In this document: piece by piece, positions 35,640-44,960 of the stretch
How the letters are laid out: each line of letters begins with the position of its first letter
Position numbering within the stretch: position 1 is the stretch's first letter
Source: Anaerotignum lactatifermentans
GTDB taxonomy: Bacteria; Bacillota; Clostridia; Lachnospirales; Anaerotignaceae
Assembly (NCBI RefSeq): GCF_016902535.1
Contig: NZ_JACSNY010000005.1
Location: forward strand, 62,001 to 126,000
DNA: 64,000 nt
Direction of reading: 5' to 3'
Program-made: the position numbers and the translations under genes
The notes under the pieces: model-generated
What the model was told of the DNA's origin: nothing
Database searches by the model: none
The model's input: only the letters and a program-made list of their open reading frames with translations

Positions 35640-35897
35640 TTACAGTCTGCGGTAGATGAAAAACGCCAGAATGATCCCCAGTATGCCGGCGATGGTAAAA
35701 CGGATGGTCAGACCAAACTGCAGTGTCAGAACCCCCAGATCCAAAACCAGCGGCGAGGAAATGCCGAAGGTGCTGCCATAGGAGAGCCAGCGCAGCGCGG
35801 GAATTCCGCCCAGAGCCTGCGAGATAAAACCGCCCAGTACCACGCCTGCCAAAAGCAGCAGGATCAGAACCCAGATGTTTTGCGTGCGTCCTTTCAT
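35640..35897 (-). CDS. DUF4321 membrane protein
   Basis: 85 aa, start MKGRTQNIWVLILLLLAG; two or three hydrophobic helices with the family pattern GGFISQALGGIPALRWLSYG. Function unknown. Found just upstream of mreB/maf/radC clusters in many Clostridia, which matches its place here. Own terminator separates it from mreB. Confidence 0.85.
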   Translation of the reverse strand: MKGRTQNIWVLILLLLAGVVLGGFISQALGGIPALRWLSYGSTFGISSPLVLDLGVLTLQFGLTIRFTIAGILGIILAFFIYRRL

Positions 35898-36106
35898 AAC
35901 CTATGCCACCTCCATATTTCCAAAAGTATAGCATATTTTTCCTGCGGGGTAAAGGGAACAAAACATAAAAAAGAGGGTACCGAGGACGACAAAAAGAGAC
36001 ATTTTTTCATAATAAAGAAAATCTTAATTTTTTATGCAACTTTTTCATGGTAAAATCAATCTAATTGATATAGTAACGGAAAAACGGAACTGCGGGAGGA
36101 TTTACC

Positions 36107-36616
36107 ATGAAAAGCAGGAAAGAACAGCAGATAGAGGAAATCCTTCTTCGTCGGTATGACAGGTACTACCGTTTGGCTTTTGGTTACGTGAAAAACCAGC
36201 AGGACGCTTTGGACATCGTGCAGGAAAGCGCCTGCCGCGCCATCCGGGAATGTGGAAAGGTGCGCAATACGGAATACATGGAAACGTGGGTCTACCGTAT
36301 TGTGGTCAATACGTCTCTGGAGTTTCTGCGCAAACAGAAGCGGGAGGACCTGACGGAGGAGGTGATAGAGCTGCATCCGCCCTCCGGTGACGGCAAAGAA
36401 GAGCTGGAGATGATTTTCAGCCGCTGGACGCTGCGGGATGTACTGGAAAAACTCAGTCCCAAAGAGAAAAGCGTAGTGATGCTGCGTTTTTTCGAGGATT
36501 GCCGTCTGGAGGAGATCGCCCAGATCACCGGGGAAAATCTCAACACCGTCAAGGCCAGACTGTACCGCGCTCTGCGCAAGATGCGGACGGGAATGGGAGA
36601 AAAGAATGGGAGATGA
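36107..36616 (+). CDS. sigV: ECF RNA polymerase sigma factor, SigV-like
   Basis: 169 aa, start MKSRKEQQIEEILLRRYDRY behind GGGAGGATTTACC. Region 2 (residues about 15-70: FGYVKNQQDALDIVQESACRAI) and region 4 (about 110-160: LSPKEKSVVMLRFFEDCRLEEI, NTVKARLYRALRKMR). Paired with an RsiV-like anti-sigma factor that overlaps it by 11 bp, as in the lysozyme-response SigV system. Upstream sequence TGCAACTTTTT (36035-36045) resembles ECF -35 elements, consistent with self-activation; an extended -10 TGGTAAAAT (36048-36056) is an alternative. Confidence 0.88.
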   Translation: MKSRKEQQIEEILLRRYDRYYRLAFGYVKNQQDALDIVQESACRAIRECGKVRNTEYMETWVYRIVVNTSLEFLRKQKREDLTEEVIELHPPSGDGKEELEMIFSRWTLRDVLEKLSPKEKSVVMLRFFEDCRLEEIAQITGENLNTVKARLYRALRKMRTGMGEKNGR

Positions 36617-37481
36617 CGATATGCGCGAAGCAGGAAGCAACAGAAGCGGAAATGAGGTCGTGCGTATATGGAAAGAGGAATTCGAAGGAATTCCGGTGCC
36701 TGAAGAGACGAGAGCGCGTGTGCTGGAGGGCATACGGCAGGCGAGAGCAGAGAAGAAGAGAAGAGGATATAAAGTATACTGCAAACGAACGGGGATCGCG
36801 GCAGCCGGCGCGGTACTGATCTTTGGAGCCGTGGTCAATCTCAGCGCCGCGGCAGCCAATGCCATGGAAGGAATTCCGGTGATTGGCAGCATCGCCCGAG
36901 TCGTGACCTTTCGCACATATGCCGATGAGCGGGAGAATACACGGGCGGAGATCGAGATTCCGCAGCTGGGGAAAAATGCCGCGGTCAATGAGGAGATCAT
37001 GGCGTATGCCGGCAGTCTGATCCGCCAGTACGAGGCGGAGCTGGCGGCGGATCAGGGCATGTATTCTCTGGAATCCACCTATCAGGTGGTAGGAGAAAGC
37101 GAGAACTATATCAGTATACAGATTAACACAGTGGAGACGAGAGCCAGCGGGGCGGAATATATCAAGATCTTTACAGTAGATTTGAATACGGGAGAGGCGG
37201 TTTCTCTGGCTTCTATGCTGAAGGACGGCAAGAGGCTGGAGGCGGTGAGCCGGAATATTCTGGAGCAGATGGAGGCGCAGATGGCGGAAGACAACGGCAG
37301 GATATATTTTATCGGAGACACGCCGGACGCCTTCCAGTCCCTGACTGGCGAGGAGAATTTTTATTTTAATGAAAAGGGGAATCTGGTCATCGTCTTTGGG
37401 GAGTATCAGGTAGCGCCCGGTTTTATGGGCGTAGTCAGCTTTGAGATCCCTGAAGCGGTCAGCGGCATTAGCGCCGTCTGA
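36606..37481 (+). CDS. rsiV: RsiV-like membrane anti-sigma factor (DUF3298)
   Basis: 291 aa. Cytoplasmic N-terminus (about 1-60, VVRIWKEEFEGIPVPEETRARVL), one membrane helix (about 61-83, TGIAAAGAVLIFGAVVNLS) and an extracytoplasmic domain with DUF4163/DUF3298 character: YISIQINTVETRASGAEYIK, FTVDLNTGEAVSLASML, ENFYFNEKGNLVIVFGEYQV. RsiV of Bacillus binds lysozyme and is then cleaved to free SigV. A second possible start (ATG at 36621 behind GGGAG) would remove five residues. Identity as RsiV is by domain order and context, not by lysozyme-contact residues. Confidence 0.82.
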   Translation: MGDDDMREAGSNRSGNEVVRIWKEEFEGIPVPEETRARVLEGIRQARAEKKRRGYKVYCKRTGIAAAGAVLIFGAVVNLSAAAANAMEGIPVIGSIARVVTFRTYADERENTRAEIEIPQLGKNAAVNEEIMAYAGSLIRQYEAELAADQGMYSLESTYQVVGESENYISIQINTVETRASGAEYIKIFTVDLNTGEAVSLASMLKDGKRLEAVSRNILEQMEAQMAEDNGRIYFIGDTPDAFQSLTGEENFYFNEKGNLVIVFGEYQVAPGFMGVVSFEIPEAVSGISAV

Positions 37482-37588
37482 ATGGGCCGGAACAGATGAG
37501 AAGAGAAAAAAGAGTAGACAAGACGAGAAGAGAAACACGTTTTTTTCACAGACGAGATGAGAATACAGGACAACATCCAATATGCATG

Positions 37589-37628
37589 AAAAAAGCAGGC
37601 ATCCTCTAAGAGGATGCCTGCCGTTTTT
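37589..37628. terminator. Bidirectional terminator between rsiV and aminotransferase
   Basis: GCAGGCATCCTC-TAA-GAGGATGCCTGC, 12-bp perfect stem, A run before and T run after. Confidence 0.88.
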
Positions 37629-37660
37629 TGTTTTATTCAGAAACTCTGTTTCCCTTGGTC

Positions 37661-38845
37661 TTATTTCAGGTTTGCTTTCAGAACTTCCGCGATTCTTGTG
37701 ATACCTTCTTTGATCTTGTCTTCCGGCATGCAGGAATAGTTCAGACGGAAGTGGTTTTCTTTGCCGCCGTTAGGGAAGAAGGAGCCGCCGGGTACATAAG
37801 CAACTTTCTTTTCCAGGCACTGTGTAGCCAGAACTTTTGCGTCCATGTAGTCGGGCAGGACGCACCATGTGAACAGACCACCTTCGGGATGTGTGAATTT
37901 AACTTCCTTCGGGAAGGTTTCTTCCATGGTCTTCAGCATAACGTCGCGTCTCTTGCGGTATACGTCTTTGATCTTTTCTACATGTTCGTCCAGATCATAC
38001 ATATCCAGGAATCTGTCAGCGATGAGCTGGTCGATGGTGGAGGACTGCAGGTCAGCACCCTGTTTGATAAAGTTGTATTTTACCAGGTTTTCTTTGGATG
38101 CGCAGATCCAGCCGATACGCAGACCAGGCGCCAGGATCTTGGAGCATGTGCCCAGGAATACAACCAGTTCTTTGGTATCCAGGGATTTCAGGGAAGGCAT
38201 GTTTTCGCCTTCGAAACGCAGTTCGCCATAAGGGTTATCCTCGATAACGGGGATTTCATATTTGTTGATGATATCCATGAATTTATGACGTCTTTCCAGA
38301 GACCATGTTTTGCCGGTAGGGTTCTGGAAGTCGGGGATTACATAGATCATCTTTACGTTTTCTGTGGTAGCCAGGATTTTTTCCAGCTCTTCTGTAATCA
38401 TACCGTCGTCGTCTGTGGGAACCTCAATGAAGGTAGGTTCGCAAGCTTTGAAGGCGTTTACAGCACCCAGATAGGAAGGGCTTTCCAGCAGAACAACATC
38501 GCCGGGATTCAGGAAAATACGTGCGGAGAAATCCAGGCCCTGCTGAGAGCCGCTGGTAATCAGCACATGATCGATATCTGTATCGATGTTGTTTTTCGCT
38601 TTCATTCTGGCAACGATTTTTTCGCGCAGAGAAGGCAGACCTTCTGTGGATGTATACTGCAGAGCAACCTGACCAACTTCGTCCATAACTTTGATACAAG
38701 CCTGTTTAACGCCTTCACAAGGGAACAGTTCGGGCGCGGGCATACCGCCTGCAAAGGAGATGATGTCGGGTTTGGATGTCAGTGCCAGCAATTCTCTGAT
38801 TTCGGAACCTTTTAAGAGTTTCATTCTGTTCGCGTACTGTACCAT
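37661..38845 (-). CDS. PLP-dependent aminotransferase, fold I (copy 1)
   Basis: 394 aa, start MVQYANRMKLLKGSEIRELL behind AAGGAGGAATTTCC. Family marks: DIISFAGGMPAPELFP, TSGSQQGLDFSARIFL, IPDFQNPTGKTWSLERR, and the PLP-lysine segment GTCSKILAPGLRIGW. This is the 2-aminoadipate/aromatic/branched-chain (LysN/AraT-like, MocR-related) class; the substrate cannot be fixed. By eye about three quarters identical to the gene upstream, so a recent tandem duplication. A leader hairpin precedes it. Confidence 0.9.
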   Translation of the reverse strand: MVQYANRMKLLKGSEIRELLALTSKPDIISFAGGMPAPELFPCEGVKQACIKVMDEVGQVALQYTSTEGLPSLREKIVARMKAKNNIDTDIDHVLITSGSQQGLDFSARIFLNPGDVVLLESPSYLGAVNAFKACEPTFIEVPTDDDGMITEELEKILATTENVKMIYVIPDFQNPTGKTWSLERRHKFMDIINKYEIPVIEDNPYGELRFEGENMPSLKSLDTKELVVFLGTCSKILAPGLRIGWICASKENLVKYNFIKQGADLQSSTIDQLIADRFLDMYDLDEHVEKIKDVYRKRRDVMLKTMEETFPKEVKFTHPEGGLFTWCVLPDYMDAKVLATQCLEKKVAYVPGGSFFPNGGKENHFRLNYSCMPEDKIKEGITRIAEVLKANLK

Positions 38846-39241
38846 GGAAATTCCTCCTTATGTAATAGATAGTTTAATAAATGTTTAACTTGGATTTGTC
38901 TGATTACCCTCCGGGGGAGTCGAGTTATCAGACAAATGGATGAAAAACAACCCCTTTTCTTAATTAAAACACAAAAATTATACAAAGTCAATGGGCAAAT
39001 TAAAAAGAAAGCTATCGAATTTTGCTTAAAAGTTCGATAGAAAAACTTGATACATAGATAGTTTTGCAGAGAAAAACCGGGAAATAGAGAAGTGTTTTTG
39101 GACAGATTGTACTTATTTTCGTACAATTCCGCAAAAAAAGAAAGCCGGCTTTGGGCGGGAACGGGATATTTTGCGGTTTCAACTGTTAAGAAATAGACAA
39201 CAATGGGGGAAAGAACGGAAAAAAATGGGGCAAAAAAGCGC
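38846..39241. other. Intergenic region between tandem aminotransferases
   Basis: No gene. Three inverted repeats: ATTTGTCTGAT/ATCAGACAAAT (38894-38937), CTATCGAA/TTCGATAG (39012-39040) and ATTGTAC/GTACAAT (39106-39127). A minus-strand -10 TATAAT lies at 38982-38977 with a poor -35, so the first repeat would be in the transcribed leader and the other two upstream of the promoter. Confidence 0.5.
38894..38937 (-). promoter_or_regulatory. Leader hairpin of aminotransferase copy 1
   Basis: 11-bp perfect stem ATTTGTCTGAT/ATCAGACAAAT enclosing a smaller CTCC/GGAG hairpin, about 50 bp before the start codon. No T tail follows, so it is not a terminator; a protein- or ligand-responsive leader is possible. 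Confidence 0.45.
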
Positions 39242-39289
39242 AAAAAAAAAACAGCCGGACCCCAAAGGGGAAAAGGAATCCGACTGTTT
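39242..39289 (-). terminator. Terminator of aminotransferase copy 2
   Basis: AAACAG-CGGA-TCC / GG-TCCG-CTGTTT stem followed by TTTTTTTTT on the minus strand. Confidence 0.85.
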
Positions 39290-39351
39290 CTTATACTGCA
39301 AAAAGCAAACCACCGGAGTAGACGCGGCAGTCTACCTTCGAGTATCGTGAT

Positions 39352-40536
39352 TTATTTCAGGTTTGCTTTGATAACTTCCGCGATGGCCTTTACGCCTTCT
39401 ACGATCTTATCGTCCGGCATGCAGGAGTAGTTCATGCGGAAGCAGTTTTCTTTGCCGCCGTTGGGGAAGAAGGAGCCGCCGGGTACATAAGCGACTTTCT
39501 TTTCCAGGCACTGCAGCGCCATTTTTCTGGTGTCGATATAATCAGGCAGTTCAACCCATGTGAACAGACCGCCATCGGGATGAGTGAATTTCGCTTCCTT
39601 GGGCAGGTAAGTTTCCATAGCTTCCATCATGACATCTCTTCTGTGCTTGTACAGTTCACGGATGGTGTCAACGTGAGCGTCCAGGTCAAACATTTCCATG
39701 TATTTGTTTGCTTCCAGCTGTGTGATGGTAGGGGTCTGCAGGTCAGCACCCTGTTTGATGAAGTTGAACATGGACAGGATCTCTTCGGAAGCGCATACCC
39801 AGCCCAGTCTGTAACCGGGAACCAGAATCTTGGAGAAGGTGCCCAGGAAGATAACCAGACCTTTGGTATCCAGAGATTTCAGCGCGGGCATGTTTTCGTT
39901 TTCAAAACGCAGCTCGCCGTAGGGGTTGTCCTCGATAACGGGGATCTCATATTTATTGATGATCTCCATGAATTTATGACGTCTTTCCAGGGACCATGTT
40001 CTGCCGGTAGGATTCTGGAAATCGGGGATAACGTAGATCATTTTTACGTTTTCTGTGGTAGCCAGAATTTTTTCCAGCTCTTCCATAATCATGCCGCCAT
40101 CGTCTGTGGGTACTTCCATGAAGGTGGGCTCACATGCCTTGAAGGCGTTGATAGCGCCCAGATAGGAAGGGCTTTCCATCAGTACAACATCGCCTTTATC
40201 TACAAATACACGTGCGGAGAAATCCAGACCCTGCTGAGAACCGCTGGTCACCAGAATATGGTCCGCATCCGTTTCGATATTGTTTTTTGCCTTCATACGA
40301 GCGGCGATCTTTTCACGCAGAGCGGGGAAGCCCTCTGTGGAAGAATACTGGCAGGCAACCTTGCCGCATTCATCCATGACCGCGTTACAAGCCGCTTTCA
40401 GCTGTTCTACGGGGAACAGATCGGGAGCGGGCAGGCCGCCGGCAAAGGAAATAATGTCAGGTCTGGCAATCAGCTTCAGCAGATCACCGATATCTGAATT
40501 TGTCAACTGTTCCATTCTTTTCGCGTAACGCACCAT
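39352..40536 (-). CDS. PLP-dependent aminotransferase, fold I (copy 2)
   Basis: 394 aa, starting MVRYAKRMEQLTNSDIGDLL behind AAAAGGAGGACG; longer in-frame starts lack a ribosome site. Same marks as copy 1: DIISFAGGLPAPDLFP, TSGSQQGLDFSARVFV, IPDFQNPTGRTWSLERR and PLP-lysine segment GTFSKILVPGYRLGW. The C-to-F and A-to-V changes near the PLP lysine suggest a shift in substrate preference after duplication (inference). It has its own promoter and terminator, so the two copies can be expressed separately. Confidence 0.9.
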   Translation of the reverse strand: MVRYAKRMEQLTNSDIGDLLKLIARPDIISFAGGLPAPDLFPVEQLKAACNAVMDECGKVACQYSSTEGFPALREKIAARMKAKNNIETDADHILVTSGSQQGLDFSARVFVDKGDVVLMESPSYLGAINAFKACEPTFMEVPTDDGGMIMEELEKILATTENVKMIYVIPDFQNPTGRTWSLERRHKFMEIINKYEIPVIEDNPYGELRFENENMPALKSLDTKGLVIFLGTFSKILVPGYRLGWVCASEEILSMFNFIKQGADLQTPTITQLEANKYMEMFDLDAHVDTIRELYKHRRDVMMEAMETYLPKEAKFTHPDGGLFTWVELPDYIDTRKMALQCLEKKVAYVPGGSFFPNGGKENCFRMNYSCMPDDKIVEGVKAIAEVIKANLK

Positions 40537-40590
40537 AATGTTCGTCCTCCTTTTGTATTTTTTCGTTTTCTTTTGTAGCGTTTTCTTATC

Positions 40591-40620
40591 ATAAAACCAC
40601 AAAGGGACGCAGTTTGTCAA
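40591..40620 (-). promoter_or_regulatory. Candidate promoter of aminotransferase copy 2
   Basis: Consensus -35 TTGACA on the minus strand (40620-40615), about 18-bp spacer, TTTTAT as -10, with TATGAT 3 bp further. The -10 choice is uncertain. Confidence 0.5.
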
Positions 40621-41062
40621 TCGTCCGCCGGTGGTGGAATGTATCCCATTAAATACAATTAAATCTCCCTGTTTTTTGTGAGATTCCTACGGAAAATTTT
40701 TGTTTTGAAATCAAAAACAAGAACATCTGACGGAAGAAGGGGCGGGCTTTTTGGGGATGTGGAAAAAGTCATGGGAATTTTGCCATGAAATTTCATGATT
40801 TTTTTTGAAAAATCGGGTCCGGAAGCGGGATGAAGCAAAAGACGATAAAAACAGTAGGAATAGGTTTAGCATAGCGTGCCGCAAAGTTTTTTATTACTAA
40901 ACTGTATGGATCGGAACAGAAAAGGGAAAAAGAGGAAAAAACCGCACAACGCAGGAATTTCCTATTTTCCGGCGAAGGATACAATTTTTTTGGTAAAATC
41001 TGTCTGTTTTTGCCGCAGAATGTAAAAAAGTTTAATAAATCGAATTTTTTGTTTATTTTCTA
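40621..41062. other. Intergenic region before the polyamine operon
   Basis: About 440 bp, AT-rich, divergent between aminotransferase copy 2 and the XRE-cupin gene. I found no gene or RNA I could name. Confidence 0.4.
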
Positions 41063-41090
41063 TTGCTTTTCGGAGAAAATACGATATAAT
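41063..41090 (+). promoter_or_regulatory. Promoter of XRE-cupin/polyamine operon
   Basis: TTGCTT at 41063-41068, 16-bp spacer, TATAAT at 41085-41090, about 60 bp before the ATG. Confidence 0.65.
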
Positions 41091-41151
41091 GATTGAGGTT
41101 TGATAAAAGTAATAGAAAAGTTTAGTATTGCTACACAGCGAGGTGTTGTTT

Positions 41152-41685
41152 ATGGATATCGGCCATAAGATCAAACAGCTTCGGATACAGAAGGGCCTGA
41201 CGCTGGAGGAGCTGGCCAGCCGCAGCGAGCTGACCAAGGGGTTCTTGTCCCAGCTGGAGCGGAATCTGACCTCTCCCTCCATCGCTACGCTGGATGATAT
41301 TGTGGAGGCTTTGGGCAGCAGTCTTTCGGAATTTTTCCGGGAGGAAAAGGAAGAAAAGATTGTTTTTGGCAAAAAAGATTTCTTTGTGGATGAGCGGGAA
41401 GCCTATACCATCCACTGGATTGTGCCCAATACCCAGAAAAACGAAATGGAGCCCATTCTGCTGGAGCTGCCCCAGGGAGTATCCTCCTTTGAGATGGGGC
41501 CCCACAGCGGCGAGGAATTCGGCTATGTGGCCGAGGGCTGTGTGACGCTGGTCTGCGGCGAGGCGTCCTATGTGGTCCATAAGGGAGAAACCTTTTATCT
41601 GTCCGGCAAAAACGGGCATTATTTAAAAAATGAGAAAAAGACGACGGCGAAGGTCCTGTGGATCTCCACGCCGCCGCTGTTCTGA
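41152..41685 (+). CDS. XRE-family transcription regulator with cupin domain
   Basis: 177 aa, starting [20 protein letters not shown] after GAGGTGTTG. N-terminal helix-turn-helix (about 6-60: [23 protein letters not shown]) and C-terminal cupin (about 105-175: [33 protein letters not shown]). This PuuR-like layout is widespread next to spermidine/putrescine importers and is thought to sense polyamines or related ligands through the cupin. First gene of the potABCD operon. Confidence 0.9.
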   Translation: MDIGHKIKQLRIQKGLTLEELASRSELTKGFLSQLERNLTSPSIATLDDIVEALGSSLSEFFREEKEEKIVFGKKDFFVDEREAYTIHWIVPNTQKNEMEPILLELPQGVSSFEMGPHSGEEFGYVAEGCVTLVCGEASYVVHKGETFYLSGKNGHYLKNEKKTTAKVLWISTPPLF

Positions 41686-41738
41686 GAAACCCAGGAAAAA
41701 ACGGAGAATTTTTGTTTCAGAAGGAGGAGCGCGCCGTT

Positions 41739-43304
41739 ATGAAAAAGCTGATCCAGTTTAAGAATATTGTCAAGGAGTTTGACGGCAAGCTGGTATTGAA
41801 GGGTGTCAGTCTGGATATTTACGAAAATGAGTTTGTGACACTGCTGGGCCCCAGCGGCTGCGGCAAGACCACATTATTAAGAATACTGGGCGGGTTTTTG
41901 ACCCAGAACGAGGGGCGGGTCCTCTTTGACGGGGAGGAAATCAGCAAGGTGCCGCCCTATAAACGGGAGATCAATACGGTGTTCCAGAAATACGCCCTCT
42001 TCCCCCATATGAATGTATATAACAATATTGCCTTTGGTCTGAAGATCAAAAAAGAGCCCAAGGATATTATCGAGCAGAAGGTAAAGCGTATGCTGAAGCT
42101 GGTAAATCTGGAGGAATACGCCGACAGAAGCGTGACGGAGATGTCCGGCGGTCAGCAGCAGCGTGTAGCTATTGCCAGAGCACTGGTCAACGAGCCCAGC
42201 GTATTGCTTCTGGACGAGCCGCTGGGAGCGCTGGATCTGAAACTGCGTCAGGAAATGCAGCATGAACTGAAAAAGATCCAGCAGGAGGTAGGCATTACCT
42301 TTATTTATGTGACCCACGACCAGGAAGAGGCTCTGACCATGTCCGATAAAATCGTCGTTATGAGAGACGGCGAGATCCAGCAGATCGGCACCCCCACAGA
42401 TATTTACAATGAGCCCGTCAATGAGTTTGTTGCCAACTTTATCGGCGAAAGCAATATCATCGAAGGCGTTATGCTGGAGGATTACAAGGTCATGTTTGAG
42501 GGCCGCAAGTTTGACTGCGTGGATTTCGGCTTTGAGAAAAACGAAGTGGTAGACGTTGTCATCCGCCCCGAGGACCTGGATATTGTGCCCAGAGAGCAGG
42601 GTAAGCTGAAAGGCGTGGTAAAATCCGTCCTTTTCAAGGGCGTCCATTACGAGACTATGGTAGAGACAAAAGTCGGTACGGAGATTACCGTAAAAATGCA
42701 GGTTTCCGATGACCAGCCCGTATTCAACGCGGCGGCCAACGAAAAAATGTCCGCCAACGACTTCTATCTGGATGTGGAGGACGTGGAAGAGCTGGACGAG
42801 GCTACCATCATCGCCCGTGCCGATGCCCAGGCATGGAATCCCGACGAGGACGAGCTGATTTCCATTAAAGAGGTGCAGTATAACATCAAAAAGGAAAACG
42901 GCACCTATCCCGTAACCTTCTCCACGGCGGCAGGCACTTCCGTTACGGTAAATATGATCGTAAAGGACGAGAACCGCGTTACCAGCGAGGAGAACGAGGA
43001 AGAAATCTTTGCTGTGAACTTCTACAAGAAAGCCGACGAGATCCAGGAATCCATCGCCTTGGAGACAGACCTGAAAACATGGGCCAACGCCTCCGCCTGG
43101 AGCCTGGAAGGCGAACCTGTGGAGATCACGGACGTGAAGTATGACTTCGATCCGGAGCATATTACGCCCGGTGTGTATGATGTGACATTCGCCACAAAAG
43201 GCTATGAGTATAAAGTGGATACTACCGATAAGCATGAGGTGGGCGAGGAAGTCGGTCTGGTCTTTGAGCCGGAGGATATCCATATTATGAGCAAGGAGCA
43301 GTAA
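41739..43304 (+). CDS. potA: Spermidine/putrescine ABC transporter ATPase PotA with TOBE insertion
   Basis: 521 aa against a usual 350-380. Start [20 protein letters not shown] after AAGGAGGAGC. ATPase domain intact: Walker [10 protein letters not shown] (37-45), signature [12 protein letters not shown] (135-146), Walker B VLLLDEP (155-161), switch His in VTHDQEEA (190s). The TOBE domain starts near 235 ([19 protein letters not shown]), then is split by about 165 residues holding two repeats: repeat 1 about 336-410 ([20 protein letters not shown] ... [17 protein letters not shown]) and repeat 2 about 422-497 ([16 protein letters not shown] ... [16 protein letters not shown]). These look like bacterial Ig-type repeats of surface proteins. 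The last TOBE strand returns at [17 protein letters not shown]. Energises polyamine import with PotB/C/D. Confidence 0.9.
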   Translation: MKKLIQFKNIVKEFDGKLVLKGVSLDIYENEFVTLLGPSGCGKTTLLRILGGFLTQNEGRVLFDGEEISKVPPYKREINTVFQKYALFPHMNVYNNIAFGLKIKKEPKDIIEQKVKRMLKLVNLEEYADRSVTEMSGGQQQRVAIARALVNEPSVLLLDEPLGALDLKLRQEMQHELKKIQQEVGITFIYVTHDQEEALTMSDKIVVMRDGEIQQIGTPTDIYNEPVNEFVANFIGESNIIEGVMLEDYKVMFEGRKFDCVDFGFEKNEVVDVVIRPEDLDIVPREQGKLKGVVKSVLFKGVHYETMVETKVGTEITVKMQVSDDQPVFNAAANEKMSANDFYLDVEDVEELDEATIIARADAQAWNPDEDELISIKEVQYNIKKENGTYPVTFSTAAGTSVTVNMIVKDENRVTSEENEEEIFAVNFYKKADEIQESIALETDLKTWANASAWSLEGEPVEITDVKYDFDPEHITPGVYDVTFATKGYEYKVDTTDKHEVGEEVGLVFEPEDIHIMSKEQ

Positions 43305-43322
43305 GGAAGGAGGAGGATTGCC

Positions 43323-44162
43323 ATGCGGCAGTTTCGCAGTATGATCTATCCCTATGTGGTATGGCTGGCAGTGATGGTTGTGGTACCTATGCTGATGATC
43401 CTGCTCTATGCCTTTACCAAGGAAGGAAACGATGTAACCACCTTCCGCTTTTCATTGGAAAATTTCGCCCGGTTTTTCAGCGACGCTGTATTTCTGGACG
43501 TATTGAAGCGTTCCCTGGTGATTGCCATTGTGACGACAGTGATCTGTGTGCTTCTGGGCTATCCCATTGCCTATGTCATCGCTTCCGGCCCGGAAAAAAG
43601 CAAAATGTTCTGGATTTTAATGATTACCCTGCCCACCTGGATCAATATGCTGGTGCGTACCTATGCCTGGGTAGGGATTTTGCAGGACGACGGTCTGCTG
43701 AACAGCCTGTTTGGCCTGTTGGGCATCGGCCCATTCAAAATGATGTATACCACCTTCGCCGTGGTGCTGGGCATGGTCTATAACTTCATTCCCTTTATGA
43801 TTTTGCAGATCCATACCTCTCTGGCAAAAATGGATAAAAGCTATCTGGAGGCGGCCAGCGATCTGGGGGCAAACAAAGTGCAGAGCTTCCTGCGGGTGAC
43901 CCTGCCTCTGAGTCTGCCCGGTGTCCTCAGCGGCATCACGCTGGTGTTCCTGCCTGCGGTATCCAGCTTCTTTATTCCCAAGCTGCTGGGCGGCGGACAG
44001 TATGTCCTCATCGGGAATGTCATCGAGACACAGTTCCTGACCAGCGGCGACTGGAACTTTGGCAGTGCCATCTCTTTGATTATGGCGGTTATCATTATGA
44101 TCTCCATGTATCTGACCAGAAAAGTAGACACCGACCCGGCGGCGGAAGGAAGGAGGGAGTAA
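43323..44162 (+). CDS. potB: Spermidine/putrescine ABC transporter permease PotB
   Basis: 279 aa, start MRQFRSMIYPYVVWLAVMVV behind AAGGAGGAGG. Six membrane helices and the ABC-permease EAA loop EAASDLGANKVQSFLRVTLP; helix SLPGVLSGITLVFLPAVSSF follows. Forms the channel with PotC; 18 bp after potA. Confidence 0.93.
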   Translation: MRQFRSMIYPYVVWLAVMVVVPMLMILLYAFTKEGNDVTTFRFSLENFARFFSDAVFLDVLKRSLVIAIVTTVICVLLGYPIAYVIASGPEKSKMFWILMITLPTWINMLVRTYAWVGILQDDGLLNSLFGLLGIGPFKMMYTTFAVVLGMVYNFIPFMILQIHTSLAKMDKSYLEAASDLGANKVQSFLRVTLPLSLPGVLSGITLVFLPAVSSFFIPKLLGGGQYVLIGNVIETQFLTSGDWNFGSAISLIMAVIIMISMYLTRKVDTDPAAEGRRE

Positions 44163-44165
44163 GCC

Positions 44166-44960
44166 ATGGAAAAGAAAGGACACCGTATCGGTTCCAAGGT
44201 GATTTTGGGCATCACCGCATTGTTTTTCTATCTGCCCATATTGTATATCATCGTGTTTTCCTTTAACGACTCCCGCTCCCTGACGAAATTCAGCGGGTTT
44301 TCCCTGCGGTGGTATGAAAAGATGTTTTCCGACCGCACCATGATGGAGGCGGTGGTCTATACCATTATCATCGCCGCGCTGGCTACGGTAATTTCCACCA
44401 TTGCGGGCACACTGGCGGCCATCGGCCTGTCCCGTTCCCGAAAGGCCTTGAAAAACGTAGTGGAACAGGTCAATAACCTGCCCATTATGAACCCGGAGAT
44501 TGTAACAGCCATCGGGCTGTTGATGTTCTTCAGCGCCATCGGCATCACAAAGGGCTTCATGACCCTGCTGCTGGCCCATATCATGTTCTGTATCCCTTAT
44601 GTGATCCTGTCGGTTTCGCCGAAACTGCGGTCTCTGGACCCGAATCTGGCGGACGCGGCACTGGATCTGGGAGCCACGCCTCTGCAGGCCCTGACGAAAG
44701 TCATCGTGCCGCAGATTATGCCGGGGATTGTTTCCGGCGCGTTGATTGCTTTCACCATGAGCTTTGACGATTTTATCATTTCCTATTTCGTCACAGGCAA
44801 TGGTGTGAACAATATTTCCATTTTGGTTTATACCATGAGCAAGCGTGTCAATCCGTCCATCAACTCCCTGTCAACGTTGGTGATCCTTCTGATTACGGTA
44901 GCACTGCTTGTAGTCAACGTAGTACCCATTATGAAAGAAAAAAGGAGAAAAAAGGTATGA
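44166..44960 (+). CDS. potC: Spermidine/putrescine ABC transporter permease PotC
   Basis: 264 aa, start MEKKGHRIGSKVILGITALF, with AAGGAGGG upstream and only 3 bp after potB. Six helices, EAA loop DAALDLGATPLQALTKVIVP, and FTMSFDDFIISYFVTG near the C-terminus, typical of PotC. Overlaps potD by 4 bp. Confidence 0.93.
   Translation: MEKKGHRIGSKVILGITALFFYLPILYIIVFSFNDSRSLTKFSGFSLRWYEKMFSDRTMMEAVVYTIIIAALATVISTIAGTLAAIGLSRSRKALKNVVEQVNNLPIMNPEIVTAIGLLMFFSAIGITKGFMTLLLAHIMFCIPYVILSVSPKLRSLDPNLADAALDLGATPLQALTKVIVPQIMPGIVSGALIAFTMSFDDFIISYFVTGNGVNNISILVYTMSKRVNPSINSLSTLVILLITVALLVVNVVPIMKEKRRKKV

Noticed and set aside
38894-38937. Intrinsic terminator before aminotransferase copy 1
   Set aside because: Stem is strong but no T run follows on either strand.
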